The notes: a model not told the origin generated them from the letters alone. A stretch of DNA of 64,000 nucleotides from Blastococcus sp. VKM Ac-2987 (GCF_026967805.1 NZ_JAPVBG010000001.1:1550047-1614046); one strand, 5' to 3'. Positions 1-9,116 are shown, counted from the stretch's first letter. Translations and numbers: made by a program.

Positions 1-1477
1 GCCTGCGGCGGATCCCCGCCACCGTGCTGATGATGATGACCAGCGCCATCAGGGCGAAGAGGGTCCCCGACATGGGACGGGTGAAGAAGATCGAGAACTC
101 CCCGCCGGAGGTCAGCATCGCGCGGCGGAAGTTGGTCTCGAGGATCGAACCGAGCACGAAGGCGAGCACCAGCGGGCCCGGCTCGAACCCGGTCTTCTTC
201 ATCAGCCAGCCGACGATGCCGAAGATCAGCACGACCCACATGTCGAACGGGTCGTTGTTGACCGAGAAGACGCCGGCCATCGTGACCAGCAGCGCGAAGG
301 CGGCGAGGATGCCCGCCCGCACCCGCAGCAGCTGCACGAAGAACCCGACGAGCGGGATGTTCAGCGCCAGCAGCATGAGGTTGCCGATGTACATCGAGGC
401 GATGACGCCCCAGAAGATCTCGGGCTCCTGGGAGATCAGCTGCGGGCCCGGCGTGATGCCCTGGACCAGCAGCGCGCCGAAGATCAGCGCGAGGACCACG
501 TTCGCCGGGATGCCGAGGGTCAGCAGCGGGATGAACGCCGACGTGGAGGAGGCGTTGTTCGCCGTCTCCGGCCCGGCGACGCCCTCGATGGCGCCCTTGC
601 CGAACCGGGTCGGGTCCTTGGCGACCCGCTTCTCCGTGGCGTAGGAGGCCAGCGAGGAGATGACCCCGCCACCACCGGGCAGGACGCCGATGAAGAAGCC
701 CATCACCGAGCCGCGCGCGATGGGCCACCCCGAGGCGCGGAAGTCCGCCTTGGTCGGCCAGATGTTCTTGATCTTGCTCTTGACCGCCTGCGCCTTCTCG
801 GTCTGCTCGACGTTGTAGAGGATCTCGCCGACGCCGAACAGGCCCATGGCCACCGCGACGAAGTCCAGCCCGTCGAACAGCGAGATCTGGCCGAAGGTGA
901 AGCGGGTGGTCCCGGTGATGAGGTCCTGACCCATGGTGGCCAGCAGCAGGCCGAGCGCGGCCATGCAGAGGCTCTTCACCGGGTGGCGGGTGCCCAGGTA
1001 GGTGACCAGCAGGATGCCGAGGGCGGTGAGCGCGACGTACTCGGGCGCGCCGAACTCGACGGCGAGGTCGGCCAGCGGCGGGGCCAGCAGGGTCAGCCCG
1101 ATCACCGAGACCGTGCCGCCGATCCAGGACCCGATCGCGGCGATGCCCAGGGCCGGGCCGGCCCGGCCCTGCTTGGCCATCTGGTAGCCGTCGAAGGTGG
1201 TGACGACCGACGCGGCCTCGCCGGGCAGCTGCAGCAGCACCGAGGTGATCGTGCCGCCGTACATCGACCCGTAGTAGATGCCGGCCAGCAGGATGACCGC
1301 GGTGACGGGCTCGATCTCGTAGGTCAGCGGCAGCAGCAGCGCGATGGTCGCCGTCGGCCCGAGGCCCGGCAGCACGCCGATGACCGTGCCGATGAGCACG
1401 CCGAGGAAGACGTAGAGCAGGTTGGTCGGGTCGAGGGCGACCGAGAACCCCGTACCGATTCCTTCGAGGATGCCCAT
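1..1477 (-). CDS. tctA: Tripartite tricarboxylate transporter permease TctA (C-terminal end cut by window)
   Basis: Large membrane subunit of a TctABC-type secondary transporter, which imports carboxylates handed over by a binding protein using an ion gradient. The frame opens with ATG at 1477, one base after the tctB stop, and stays open to the window edge, giving 492 codons. TctA proteins are about 500 residues, so only a few C-terminal residues are missing. The N-terminus (MGILEGIGTGFSVALDP) and the following Gly/Pro-rich LGVLIGTVIGVLPGLGPT stretch are typical of the family, and the protein is a succession of hydrophobic helices. It is last in the order tctC, tctC, tctB, tctA, so it is probably translated from one transcript with them. 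The substrate cannot be read from the sequence. Confidence 0.93.
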   Translation of the reverse strand, partial: MGILEGIGTGFSVALDPTNLLYVFLGVLIGTVIGVLPGLGPTATIALLLPLTYEIEPVTAVILLAGIYYGSMYGGTITSVLLQLPGEAASVVTTFDGYQMAKQGRAGPALGIAAIGSWIGGTVSVIGLTLLAPPLADLAVEFGAPEYVALTALGILLVTYLGTRHPVKSLCMAALGLLLATMGQDLITGTTRFTFGQISLFDGLDFVAVAMGLFGVGEILYNVEQTEKAQAVKSKIKNIWPTKADFRASGWPIARGSVMGFFIGVLPGGGGVISSLASYATEKRVAKDPTRFGKGAIEGVAGPETANNASSTSAFIPLLTLGIPANVVLALIFGALLVQGITPGPQLISQEPEIFWGVIASMYIGNLMLLALNIPLVGFFVQLLRVRAGILAAFALLVTMAGVFSVNNDPFDMWVVLIFGIVGWLMKKTGFEPGPLVLAFVLGSILETNFRRAMLTSGGEFSIFFTRPMSGTLFALMALVIIISTVAGIRRR

Positions 1478-1478
1478 G

Positions 1479-1931
1479 TCAGCGCCCCGTTCCCGCGAAG
1501 AGGATGCCGTCGGGGAAGGGCACGGCCAGTGCCACCTCGAACAGCAGGTAGAACAGCAGCGCCCCGCCGATCGCCAGCGGGACGGCCAGGCGCCACGGCT
1601 CCTTGGCGAACAGCCTGAGCCAGAACAGCAGCATGAGCACGGCCGGGATGACGAAGCCGATGGCCTCGAACAGCACGATGAACACCGCGAGGCTCAGCAG
1701 ACCACCCGCGATGCGCAGGGCGTTCCGGTTCCACGCCTCGTAGTCGTCGGGTTCGTCGATGAACAGCAGCAGCAGGGCGGTCGCGGTGAGCACCAGCGAC
1801 ACGATGAAGGGCCACAGGCCCGGCCCCGGGGCGCTCAGCTCCCCGACGCCCAGGCTCCAGGACCCCCACAGGGCGGCCGCCCCGAGGAGCAGCAGGACCA
1901 GCGGGGCTATCCGGTGCAACTGCTTGGACAT
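1479..1931 (-). CDS. tctB: Tripartite tricarboxylate transporter small subunit TctB
   Basis: Small, four-helix membrane subunit of the TctABC transporter, 150 residues. The start at 1931 (MSKQLHR) is preferred over an upstream in-frame ATG at 2018 because a GGAGACCAGG ribosome site sits just before it and the upstream part is an Ala/Pro-rich tail unlike the family. Hydrophobic segments lie at about residues 7-25, 38-57, 75-110 and 125-140, the usual TctB layout. The stop is one base from the tctA start, so translation is probably coupled. Function follows from the family and the tctC-tctB-tctA order. Confidence 0.9.
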   Translation of the reverse strand: MSKQLHRIAPLVLLLLGAAALWGSWSLGVGELSAPGPGLWPFIVSLVLTATALLLLFIDEPDDYEAWNRNALRIAGGLLSLAVFIVLFEAIGFVIPAVLMLLFWLRLFAKEPWRLAVPLAIGGALLFYLLFEVALAVPFPDGILFAGTGR

Positions 1932-2014
1932 CCTGGTCTCCGGGGAAGGTGCGGGCGGGGCCGGGTCGGGCGTCGCGGGGGCCGGTGCGGCACCGGCCCC
2001 CGCGGCGGGAGGAC

Positions 2015-3010
2015 TCACTCCTGCAGGATCGGCCCGTAGGCCTCGACGATCTCGTCGATCCGGGTGGAGAATTCGTCGCTCCCGATGAACTCGTCAGGAA
2101 CGTACTGCTCGCCCAGCTGCTCGCGCACCTCGTCCTTCTGCAGGCACGTGTCCACCGTCTCCTCGAGGGTCGAGACGACGTTGTCGGGGACACCCGTCGG
2201 CGCGGCCAGGCCGAAGACCGAGACGCTGTTGGTGAGCTCCTCGAACCCGGACTCGGCCAGGGTCGGCGCCTCGATGTAGTCCACCGGCTCGGGCGGGCTG
2301 ACCGCCAGCGGGACGAAGCTGCCGGCGTCGATGTTCTCCAGGACGTCCTGCGAGGAGTTGATGAAGATGGCGTCGACGTTGCCGCCGAGGATGGCCGTGG
2401 TCATCTCGGCGTTGCCGGTGAACGGCACCGCCGTGACCTCCACGCCGTACTCCTCGGCCAGCCGCCGCAGCTCCATGGCCTGCGACGTCGTCGACCCGGG
2501 GACACCGACGTTGAGCTCGCCGGGGTTCTCCTCCGCGTAGCTGAAGAACGCCTCGGCGTCGGCGAACCGCGAGTCCGCGCCGACGATGAGCGCCGACGGG
2601 ATCTGGGTGACCGCGGCGATCGGCACGTAGTCCTCGTTGGTGTAGCCGACGTCGTCCTGCAGGGGGTTGGTGGCCGATGCCGGCACCGCGATCAGCGACA
2701 GCGAGTACCCGTCGTTGCCCCCGGCGATCATGGCCTGCATGCCGACCGAGCCGGAGGCGCCCTCGCGGTTCTCGACGACGACCGTCTGGCCCAGCTCCTC
2801 CTCGATGCAGCTGCCGATGGTGCGCGCGGCCAGGTCGGTCGGGCCTCCCGCGGCGTAGGGGACGATCAGGTTGATGGTCTCGGTGGGGTACTCGGCGGCG
2901 GCCTCGCCGCCGGAGTCCTCGGTGCCGGCGTCCTCGCTGCCGCCGCAGGCGGTGAGGGTGAGCACGGACGCAGCGATCAGCGCGGGCCAGGTGGAGCGGG
3001 TACGGCGCAT
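2015..3010 (-). CDS. tctC: TctC-family extracytoplasmic solute-binding lipoprotein (copy 1)
   Basis: Carboxylate-binding lipoprotein of a tripartite tricarboxylate transporter, 331 residues, the usual TctC length. It has an Arg-containing n-region, a short hydrophobic core and the lipobox LTAC with the lipidated Cys at residue 22. A Gly/Ser/Glu-rich linker follows, then the Bug/TctC fold opening with YPTETINLIVPYAAGGPTD, the conserved first-strand ligand loop. It lies between the second tctC and tctB and reads the same way. The nearby paralogue at 3057-4052 is of the same length and shares most motifs, so this looks like a tandem duplication with divergence. The ligand is unknown: TctC proteins bind citrate, tartrate, aromatic acids and others. 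Confidence 0.92.
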   Translation of the reverse strand: MRRTRSTWPALIAASVLTLTACGGSEDAGTEDSGGEAAAEYPTETINLIVPYAAGGPTDLAARTIGSCIEEELGQTVVVENREGASGSVGMQAMIAGGNDGYSLSLIAVPASATNPLQDDVGYTNEDYVPIAAVTQIPSALIVGADSRFADAEAFFSYAEENPGELNVGVPGSTTSQAMELRRLAEEYGVEVTAVPFTGNAEMTTAILGGNVDAIFINSSQDVLENIDAGSFVPLAVSPPEPVDYIEAPTLAESGFEELTNSVSVFGLAAPTGVPDNVVSTLEETVDTCLQKDEVREQLGEQYVPDEFIGSDEFSTRIDEIVEAYGPILQE

Positions 3011-3056
3011 GGTTCCTCCGATGGTCGGGGGCGGTAGGTGTGTGCGATGAGGAGGG

Positions 3057-4052
3057 TCAGCCGAGGATCGGTTCGTAGACCTCCTGGGTGCGGTCGAGGA
3101 CCTCGGCGAGCTCCTCGGCGCCGGCGAACTCCTCGAGGACGTACTCCTCGCCGAGCTGCTCCTGCACCTCCGGCTTCTCCAGGCAGGTCTGCAGGGTGTC
3201 CTCGAGCGTCGAGACGACGTCGTCGGGCAGCCCCGCGGGGCCGGCGAGGCCGAAGGTCGAACCGGAGAGGGTCAGGCCGTCGTAGCCCAGCTCGGTGAAG
3301 GTCGGGGTGTCGGGCAGCCAGGACAGCCGCTCCTCGGGCGAGGCGACCAGCGGGACGAAGGCACCCGACTCGATGTTCTGCACCACGTCGCTCGAGGCGT
3401 TGATCAGCACGGCGTCCACGTTGCCGCCGAGGAGGGCGGTGGTCATCTCGGCGTTGCCGTTGAACGGGACGGCGGTGACCTCGACCCCGTGCTCCTCGGC
3501 GAGCCGCTGCAGCTCGATGGCCTGCGGGGTCGAGGCACCGGGCGTGCCCACGTTGACGGTGCCGGGCTCGGCCTCGACCGCGGCGAAGAAGTCCTCCGCG
3601 GAGGCGTACGGCGAGTTGTCCCCGACCGCGAGCACCGACGGCACCTCGGTCATGACGCCGACCGGCGTGATGTCGTCCTTGGTGTACCCGACCTCGTTGG
3701 CCAGCGGGGTCAGCACCATCGTCCCCGCGGTGACCAGCGACAGGGTGTACCCGTCGGCCTCGGCACCGACCAGCTCGGTGGTGGCCAGCGCGCCGGAACC
3801 GCCCGGCAGGTTCTCGACCACCACCGTCTGGCCCAGCTCCTCCTCGAGGCAGGCCCCCACGGTCCGGGTGGTGAGGTCGGTGGGGCCGCCGGCGCCGTAG
3901 GGCACCAGCATCCGGATCGACTCGGTCGGGTACGCGGCCGCGTCGTCGCCACCACCGCCGGTGGCGGTGGTGGTGTCGCCGCCGTCGTCCCCACCGCACG
4001 CGGCGAGCAGCCCGACCAGTGCCACGCCTGCGATGCCTGATGAGATGCGCAT
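3057..4052 (-). CDS. tctC: TctC-family extracytoplasmic solute-binding lipoprotein (copy 2)
   Basis: Second TctC-type binding lipoprotein, 331 residues. The start at 4052 (MRISSG) is chosen because GAGAGGAAGC precedes it. An earlier in-frame ATG at 4076 would add eight residues and lacks a site. The lipobox LLAAC puts the lipidated Cys at residue 19, followed by an acidic Gly/Thr linker and the TctC fold with IRMLVPYGAGGPTD. It is the first transporter gene of the minus-strand run, 132 bp downstream of the ThDP enzyme gene. Two binding proteins feeding one TctAB pair would widen the substrate range, or one copy may act as a sensor as with the Bordetella BctC type. That is inference. Confidence 0.92.
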   Translation of the reverse strand: MRISSGIAGVALVGLLAACGGDDGGDTTTATGGGGDDAAAYPTESIRMLVPYGAGGPTDLTTRTVGACLEEELGQTVVVENLPGGSGALATTELVGAEADGYTLSLVTAGTMVLTPLANEVGYTKDDITPVGVMTEVPSVLAVGDNSPYASAEDFFAAVEAEPGTVNVGTPGASTPQAIELQRLAEEHGVEVTAVPFNGNAEMTTALLGGNVDAVLINASSDVVQNIESGAFVPLVASPEERLSWLPDTPTFTELGYDGLTLSGSTFGLAGPAGLPDDVVSTLEDTLQTCLEKPEVQEQLGEEYVLEEFAGAEELAEVLDRTQEVYEPILG

Positions 4053-4184
4053 GCTTCCTCTCCCAACGATCACCATTGACCGGTCACCTCTGCCGGGAGC
4101 GCCCGGCCGGTGGTGTGGATCACCAGGGACTCAATCACAGGGGGAACCCTGCAGCCGCCCGAAAAGACAACGATCCGGACTCGG

Positions 4185-5735
4185 TCAGGGAACCGAGAGC
4201 ACGACGTCGATCACGTGCGGTCCGGGCTCGGCGTTCGCCCGGCGGAACTGCTCGGCGAACTCCTCCGCCGTCGTCGCCCGGCTGCCGGGGACGCCCATCC
4301 CGGCGGCCAGCGCGACGAAGTCGAGATCGGGCCGGGACAGCTCCAGCAGGTCCCGCGAGCGCGGCCCGGACGCCTCCGCCCCGACGTTGCGCAGCTCACC
4401 CTCGAGGATGCGGTAGGACCGGTTGCTGAAGACGACGGTGGTCACGTCGAGCGACTCCCGCGCCTGGGTCCACAGCGCCGAGATGGTGTACATCGCGCTG
4501 CCGTCGCCCTCGAGGCAGACGACGCGCTGCCCGGGGCGGGCGACCGCCGCCCCCGTGGCGACCGGGAGCCCCTGGCCGATCGCCCCGCCGGTGAGCGTCA
4601 GCCAGTCGTGGCGCGGCGCGCCGGCGGTCGGGAACGGCATCTGCCGGGACGACGTCACGCCCTCGTCGACCACGATCGCGCCCTCCGGCAGCAGCGCGCC
4701 CAGCGCGGCGCCGACGGTGTCCGGGGTGAGCACGCCGGTGGGCAGCTCGGGGCGCAGCAGCGGCTGCCGGTCGGCCTCGGCGTCCGGACCGACGAGCTCG
4801 GCGAGGGCGCCCAGCGCGGCGACGACGTCGTCCCCGCCGTCGGCGAGCACGTGCACCTGGCACCCGTCGGGGACCAGGCTGCTGGGCCGGTCGGGGTAGG
4901 CGAAGAACTCGACCGGCGGCCGCGCGCTGACCAGGACGAGGTGGCGGACGCCGGCCAGCCGCTGCGCGACCTGCTGCCCGGCCCGGGGCAGTCGCTCGAC
5001 CGGGGGCAGGCCCGCTCCGCGCTCCAGCCTCGCCGGGAAGGTCTCGCAGTACAGCTTCGCGCCGGCCGCCCGCGCGACCCGGCTCGCCGCCCGCAGGCCC
5101 GGCTCCCGCGTCGCGGCCCCGCCCACGAGGATCGCGCAGGGCTCGCCGGAGGTCAGGAGCGCGGCGACCTCGGCGACGACGTCGTCCGGCACCGTCCTCG
5201 GCCGGCCGGCCGGCACGGGGGCCGCGGGCTCGGCGCCCTCGGACCAGGAGACGTCGGCGGGCAGGATCAGCGTCGCGATCCCCGTGGGCGGCGAGCAGGC
5301 CGCGGCGATCGCCGCCGCCGCGTCGGCCGCGACGTCGGCGGCCTGCCCGGAGCGGCGCACCCAGCGGGACACCGTGCCGGCGAGCGCGTCGATGTCGGAC
5401 TCCAGCGGGGAGTCGTACTCCTTGTGGTAGCCGGCATGGTCACCGACGACGGTGACCATCGGCGTCGCGGCGCGGCGCGCGTTGTGCAGGTTGGCCAGCC
5501 CGTTGGCCAGCCCGGGGCCGAGGTGCAGCAGGACGCCGGCCGGCCGGTCGGTCATCCGGCCGTAGCCGTCCGCGGCACCGGTCGCCACACCCTCGAAGAG
5601 GCAGAGCACCCCCCGCATCTCGGGCACGGCGTCGAGCGCGGCGACGAAGTGCATCTCCGAGGTGCCCGGGTTGCTGAAGCACACGTCGACGCCGCCGTCG
5701 ATCAGCGTCCGGATGAGGGCCTGCGCCCCGTTCAC
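4185..5735 (-). CDS. ThDP-dependent enzyme, acetolactate synthase large-subunit-like
   Basis: Thiamin-diphosphate enzyme of the acetohydroxyacid synthase / benzoylformate decarboxylase superfamily, 516 residues. The GTG start has a G-rich site upstream. Three-domain layout: the N-terminal Pyr domain has the cofactor-activating Glu at residue 48 (CLFEGVATGAADGYGR), followed by a central domain and a C-terminal PP domain. The ThDP/Mg motif opens with GDGS at about 410 and closes with the Asn at about 438. It is shorter than IlvB and has no partner small subunit next to it, so it is unlikely to be the biosynthetic enzyme. Its place between a MarR gene and a tricarboxylate transporter suggests catabolism of an imported 2-oxo acid or aromatic acid. 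The reaction is not determined. Confidence 0.85.
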   Translation of the reverse strand: MNGAQALIRTLIDGGVDVCFSNPGTSEMHFVAALDAVPEMRGVLCLFEGVATGAADGYGRMTDRPAGVLLHLGPGLANGLANLHNARRAATPMVTVVGDHAGYHKEYDSPLESDIDALAGTVSRWVRRSGQAADVAADAAAAIAAACSPPTGIATLILPADVSWSEGAEPAAPVPAGRPRTVPDDVVAEVAALLTSGEPCAILVGGAATREPGLRAASRVARAAGAKLYCETFPARLERGAGLPPVERLPRAGQQVAQRLAGVRHLVLVSARPPVEFFAYPDRPSSLVPDGCQVHVLADGGDDVVAALGALAELVGPDAEADRQPLLRPELPTGVLTPDTVGAALGALLPEGAIVVDEGVTSSRQMPFPTAGAPRHDWLTLTGGAIGQGLPVATGAAVARPGQRVVCLEGDGSAMYTISALWTQARESLDVTTVVFSNRSYRILEGELRNVGAEASGPRSRDLLELSRPDLDFVALAAGMGVPGSRATTAEEFAEQFRRANAEPGPHVIDVVLSVP

Positions 5736-5857
5736 GCCGCCACCCCCGCCCGACCGGATCGGACGTGGCCCGGCTCACCCTGCGCGCCCATGGAGCGCAC
5801 CGTACGCGGCGGGGTCCGGGCCGGCGCGAGGCACCCACCAGCGCGCGGGCGCCGACC

Positions 5858-6358
5858 TCAGCAGCGGGTCTTGGTGGCCGCCGAGACGCGGGCCAGGGCG
5901 TCGGTGACGACGGCGGCGTCGCCACCGAGCAGGCCCAGCAGGTGCGCCACCAGGTCGTCGTGGGTGACCCGCGCGGCCTCGACCCGCTCCCGCCCGGCCG
6001 GGGTGAGCCGGGCGTGCAGCAGCCGCCTGTCCCCCGAGGCCCGTTCCCGGATCACCAGCCCCTGGGCCACCAGGCGGTTGATCGTGCTGGTGACGCCGGG
6101 CCGGGACAGGCCGACGGCGTCGGCGACCTCCCCCATCGAGGCCCGCTCCCCCGGCGACTCGGCGAGTCGGCGGAGCGCTTCGAAGCCGGTGAGGGAGAGG
6201 TCGTGGTGGCGGTGGAGCGCCGAGTCGACCCGCCGGGTGATGCGGTCGTGCACCTGCACGATGCGCAACCACGTCTCGGCGGGCCGGGGAGCTGCTCCGG
6301 GAAGAGCGGCGGTGTCCCGGGGGACATCGCGCGCGAGCGCGTCCTCGGACCGTGGCAC
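5858..6358 (-). CDS. MarR-family transcriptional regulator
   Basis: Winged-helix dimeric repressor of the MarR family, 166 residues. After a 25-residue polar lead the MarR fold runs from about 28 to 160. The recognition helix lies around SMGEVADAVGLSRPGVTST and the wing around RERASGDRRLLHARLTPAG, the classic DxR wing signature. It lies 122 bp upstream of the ThDP enzyme on the same strand and is probably the local regulator of the ThDP-tct run, as MarR proteins often sense aromatic or carboxylic ligands. No clear palindromic operator was recognised in the gap. Confidence 0.88.
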   Translation of the reverse strand: MPRSEDALARDVPRDTAALPGAAPRPAETWLRIVQVHDRITRRVDSALHRHHDLSLTGFEALRRLAESPGERASMGEVADAVGLSRPGVTSTINRLVAQGLVIRERASGDRRLLHARLTPAGRERVEAARVTHDDLVAHLLGLLGGDAAVVTDALARVSAATKTRC

Positions 6359-6398
6359 GCGTTCTCCGTCCCCTGATCCCGAACCGGCGAAACCGACC

Positions 6399-7544
6399 TC
6401 AGCTGGTCGGGACCGGGCCGTGACCTCGGCGATCGGCGTGCTGCAGGCCCACGACCGACACCAGCCCGGCGGCCGTGGCCACGAGGGCCACCGCGGCGGC
6501 GACGAGCGAGGCCAGCGAGAGCGCGCCGCGGGCGGGGGCGACCGGCTCGGTGGCCGAGGCGACCCGGAGGTCGACGCCGGTGCTCACGGCCGAGTCGGCG
6601 CCGACGAGGTCGAGCGTCGCGAGGCCGGCCGGCGCCCCGGCGGGGATCCGCACGTCGACGCGCACCTCACCGTCGCGGTCCGCGGTCGCCGTGGCCAGGA
6701 GGGTGTCGCTGCCGTGCAGCAGGATGCGCACCTGCTCACCGGGGATGAAGCCCGCCCCGTGCAGGGTCACCGTGCCGCCGGGCTGCACCTGCGCGGTACC
6801 GCTCGGGCCGGGGCGACCGGGCGCCGGAGCGGCCGCCGTGTCGGCGGAGCGGGACGGCGTGCTGGCCACCGGCGTCGCGCCGCCCGCGCTCGGGGTCGTC
6901 GTCGCGCCGCTGCTCGTCGTGGTGGGCGGCGCGGTGTCCGGCGTCGTGGTCCCGCGGGGGGTCCGGGGTGCGGTCGGGAGGGAGCCGGCGGTCGTCCCGC
7001 CGGCGGACGCCGAGGGGCTCGGGCTCGTCGGCTCCACCGCGGCGGTGGGCGGCGCCGGCGGGGGCGGCGGCGGGGAGAGCGCCGCCTCGCAGTCCGCCAC
7101 GGTGGGCCGGGTGAGCGTGTAGTCGGCGAGCTCGTCGGCGTAGGCGAAGCCCGAGCCGTCCCGGGCGGTGAACTCCACCCGCGGGTCGATGGTCTCGCCG
7201 GGGGCGACGTCGCCGGTGCGCAGCACCACGCTGCCCTGGGCGGCCAGGGTGGCCTCGTCCTCGCCGGCGGGCCGGCGGGTGGTGGTCAGCCGGACGTCGT
7301 AGGGGGCGGTGCCCGCGACCACCTCGACCACGATCCCGCCCGGTCGGCAGCTGGGGCCGTGGGTGACGCGGACGTCGGGACGGGTGGGGTCGTCGATCGC
7401 GAGCGCCGGGGCGGCCCCGGAGACGGCGGCGCCGAGCAGGAGGACGAGCAGACCGGTCACGACACCGGCGGAGAACGCGCCGCGGGCCACCCGGGACGAC
7501 GTCGTGGACGCCGGCTCGGCAGCTCGCTCGAACCTGCTGGTCAG
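6399..7544 (-). CDS. Secreted Thr/Pro-rich surface protein with C-terminal membrane anchor
   Basis: Not recognised as a named family. From the proposed CTG start, a basic n-region leads to a hydrophobic core (GVVTGLLVLLLGAAVSG) and an ALA cleavage-like site. A mature domain of about 150 residues follows, then a Pro/Thr/Ser linker (about 200-290). Next is an Ig/IPT-like domain (GTVTLHGAGFIPGEQVRILL), and last a transmembrane helix with a short basic tail. The start is decided by AGGAGG five bases before CTG at 7544. The next canonical candidate, ATG at 7652, would add 36 codons with unusually AT-rich third positions and a long polar n-region. It diverges from the lldD-like gene. The likely role is a wall-spanning surface protein, which is inference. 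Confidence 0.7.
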   Translation of the reverse strand: MTSRFERAAEPASTTSSRVARGAFSAGVVTGLLVLLLGAAVSGAAPALAIDDPTRPDVRVTHGPSCRPGGIVVEVVAGTAPYDVRLTTTRRPAGEDEATLAAQGSVVLRTGDVAPGETIDPRVEFTARDGSGFAYADELADYTLTRPTVADCEAALSPPPPPPAPPTAAVEPTSPSPSASAGGTTAGSLPTAPRTPRGTTTPDTAPPTTTSSGATTTPSAGGATPVASTPSRSADTAAAPAPGRPGPSGTAQVQPGGTVTLHGAGFIPGEQVRILLHGSDTLLATATADRDGEVRVDVRIPAGAPAGLATLDLVGADSAVSTGVDLRVASATEPVAPARGALSLASLVAAAVALVATAAGLVSVVGLQHADRRGHGPVPTS

Positions 7545-7555
7545 GCCGTCCTCCT
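7545..7555 (-). promoter_or_regulatory. Strong ribosome binding site before a CTG codon
   Basis: On the minus strand AGGAGG is followed by five bases (ACGGC) and then CTG. Spacing and complementarity to the 16S tail are ideal, yet no ATG, GTG or TTG is in range. This is the main reason for placing the start of the surface protein at CTG 7544. Confidence 0.55.
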
Positions 7556-7739
7556 GTTCCGATGCACTTGAGTTCCAGATGATGCCTGAAGTGACGCTTC
7601 GTCGCCAGCCCGTTACATGCGTGTCGCGCGTGTCGTGCGGCGTGTCGGACATTGCTTCCCCGGGAGGCCACCGGGCAATCACCGGATGGCCACCCGAGGG
7701 CCCCGCAACCGGTGAGAGGCGGGTCACTACGGTGGCCGC

Positions 7740-9020
7740 GTGGACACAGCGGGCGTGGGGCGGCGGCGGCAGAACGAGGTCTACCGGGCCGGGGTGTTCG
7801 GCCACTCCCCGCGCGTGCCCGTCGGCATCCGACGCCTGCAGGAGCGCGCGAAGCGGGTGCTCGACGCGCGCGCCTACGCCTACGTCGCCGGCGGTGCCGG
7901 GAACGAGGTGACCCAGCGCGCCAACCGTGCGGCCTTTGACCGGTGGGCGGTCGTGCCCCGGGTGCTGCGCGACGCCAGCGTCCGGGACACCTCGGTGGAG
8001 CTGTTCGGGCGCCGCCTGCCTGCTCCCCTGCTGCTGGGCCCGGTCGGCGCTCTCGAGCTGGTGCACGACGAGGCCGATCTCGCCGTGGCGCGGGCGGCCG
8101 CCGCCACCGGCGTGCCGATGGTCTTCTCGAACCAGGGCTCGGTGCCCATGGAGGTGTGCGCGGCGGCGATGGGCGATGCCCCGCGCTGGTTCCAGCTGTA
8201 CTGGTCCACCTCCGACGAGCTGGTGGAGAGCCTGATCGGGCGGGCCGAGGCCTCCGGCTGCGAGGCCCTCGTGATCACCCTCGACACCACGATGCTCGGC
8301 TGGCGGCCGCGCGACCTCGATCTAGGGCACCTGCCCTTCGCGCTCGGCAAGGGCATCGCGCAGTACACCTCCGACCCGGTCTTCCGCCGGCTGGTCGAGG
8401 AGCGCGCGGCAGCCGGCGGGCCGAAGGAGCCCCAGCCGCGCCCGACGCCGGCCGCGGTGAAGGCGCTGGTGAGCATGGCGAGGGCGTGGCCGGGCTCGTT
8501 CCGCGACAACCTCCGCTCGCCGCTCCCCCGCGCCGCGGTCGACACGTTCCTGTCCATCTACTCGCGCCCGTCCATCAACTGGACCGACCTGGCCTGGCTG
8601 CGCTCCCGCACGAAGCTGCCGATCCTGCTCAAGGGCGTGCTGCACCCCGACGACGCCCGGCGCGCGCTCGACGAGGGCATGGACGGCGTCGTCGTCAGCA
8701 CCCACGGCGGGCGGCAGGTCGACCGCTCCGTCCCGGCGCTGGACGCACTGCCCGACGTCGTGGCGGCGATCGGCGACCGGGCACCGGTGCTGCTGGACAG
8801 CGGCGTCCGGACCGGTGCCGACGTGTTCACCGCGGTCTCGCTCGGTGCCCGCGCGGTGCTGCTGGGCCGGCCGTTCGCCTGGGGGCTGGCGCTCGCCGGC
8901 GAGGAGGGTGTCCGGCAGGTCGTCTCCGACGTGCTGGGCGAGTTCGACCTGACTCTCGGTCTCACCGGGCACACGGCGGTGGACCAGCTGAACCCGGAGA
9001 TCCTCCGCCGGGTCGGCTGA
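7740..9020 (+). CDS. FMN-dependent alpha-hydroxy-acid dehydrogenase (lactate 2-monooxygenase/LldD-like)
   Basis: TIM-barrel flavoprotein of the glycolate oxidase / L-lactate dehydrogenase / lactate monooxygenase family, 426 residues, GTG start. Visible family signatures are the N-terminal YVAGGAGNE, the FMN-contact segment QLYW near residue 152, Lys298 (ILLKGVLHPDDA) and the catalytic motif THGGRQVD with His322 and Arg325. The phosphate-binding tail is VLLDSGVRTGADVFTAVSLGA. The long central insertion (about 185-265, before the THGG motif) resembles the lactate 2-monooxygenase branch more than short LldD. It oxidises an L-2-hydroxy acid to the 2-oxo acid, and the exact substrate is uncertain. 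It stands alone, divergent from the surface-protein gene and ending in a hairpin facing the PBP gene. Confidence 0.9.
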   Translation: MDTAGVGRRRQNEVYRAGVFGHSPRVPVGIRRLQERAKRVLDARAYAYVAGGAGNEVTQRANRAAFDRWAVVPRVLRDASVRDTSVELFGRRLPAPLLLGPVGALELVHDEADLAVARAAAATGVPMVFSNQGSVPMEVCAAAMGDAPRWFQLYWSTSDELVESLIGRAEASGCEALVITLDTTMLGWRPRDLDLGHLPFALGKGIAQYTSDPVFRRLVEERAAAGGPKEPQPRPTPAAVKALVSMARAWPGSFRDNLRSPLPRAAVDTFLSIYSRPSINWTDLAWLRSRTKLPILLKGVLHPDDARRALDEGMDGVVVSTHGGRQVDRSVPALDALPDVVAAIGDRAPVLLDSGVRTGADVFTAVSLGARAVLLGRPFAWGLALAGEEGVRQVVSDVLGEFDLTLGLTGHTAVDQLNPEILRRVG

Positions 9021-9116
9021 CCGTGAGGCCGGCCGGGTCGGTCCTGCCGCGCACCGCGACATCCCGGTGCTGACTTGACTCCTCTTGTGACCTGGCTCAC
9101 AGTAGGAAGTGGGCGG

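Noticed and set aside
4110-7571. Very long plus-strand open frame (over 1100 codons) opposite the ThDP, MarR and surface-protein genes
   Set aside because: It is the antisense shadow of three recognisable genes in GC-rich DNA. The translation is Arg/Gly/Asp-rich with no domain.
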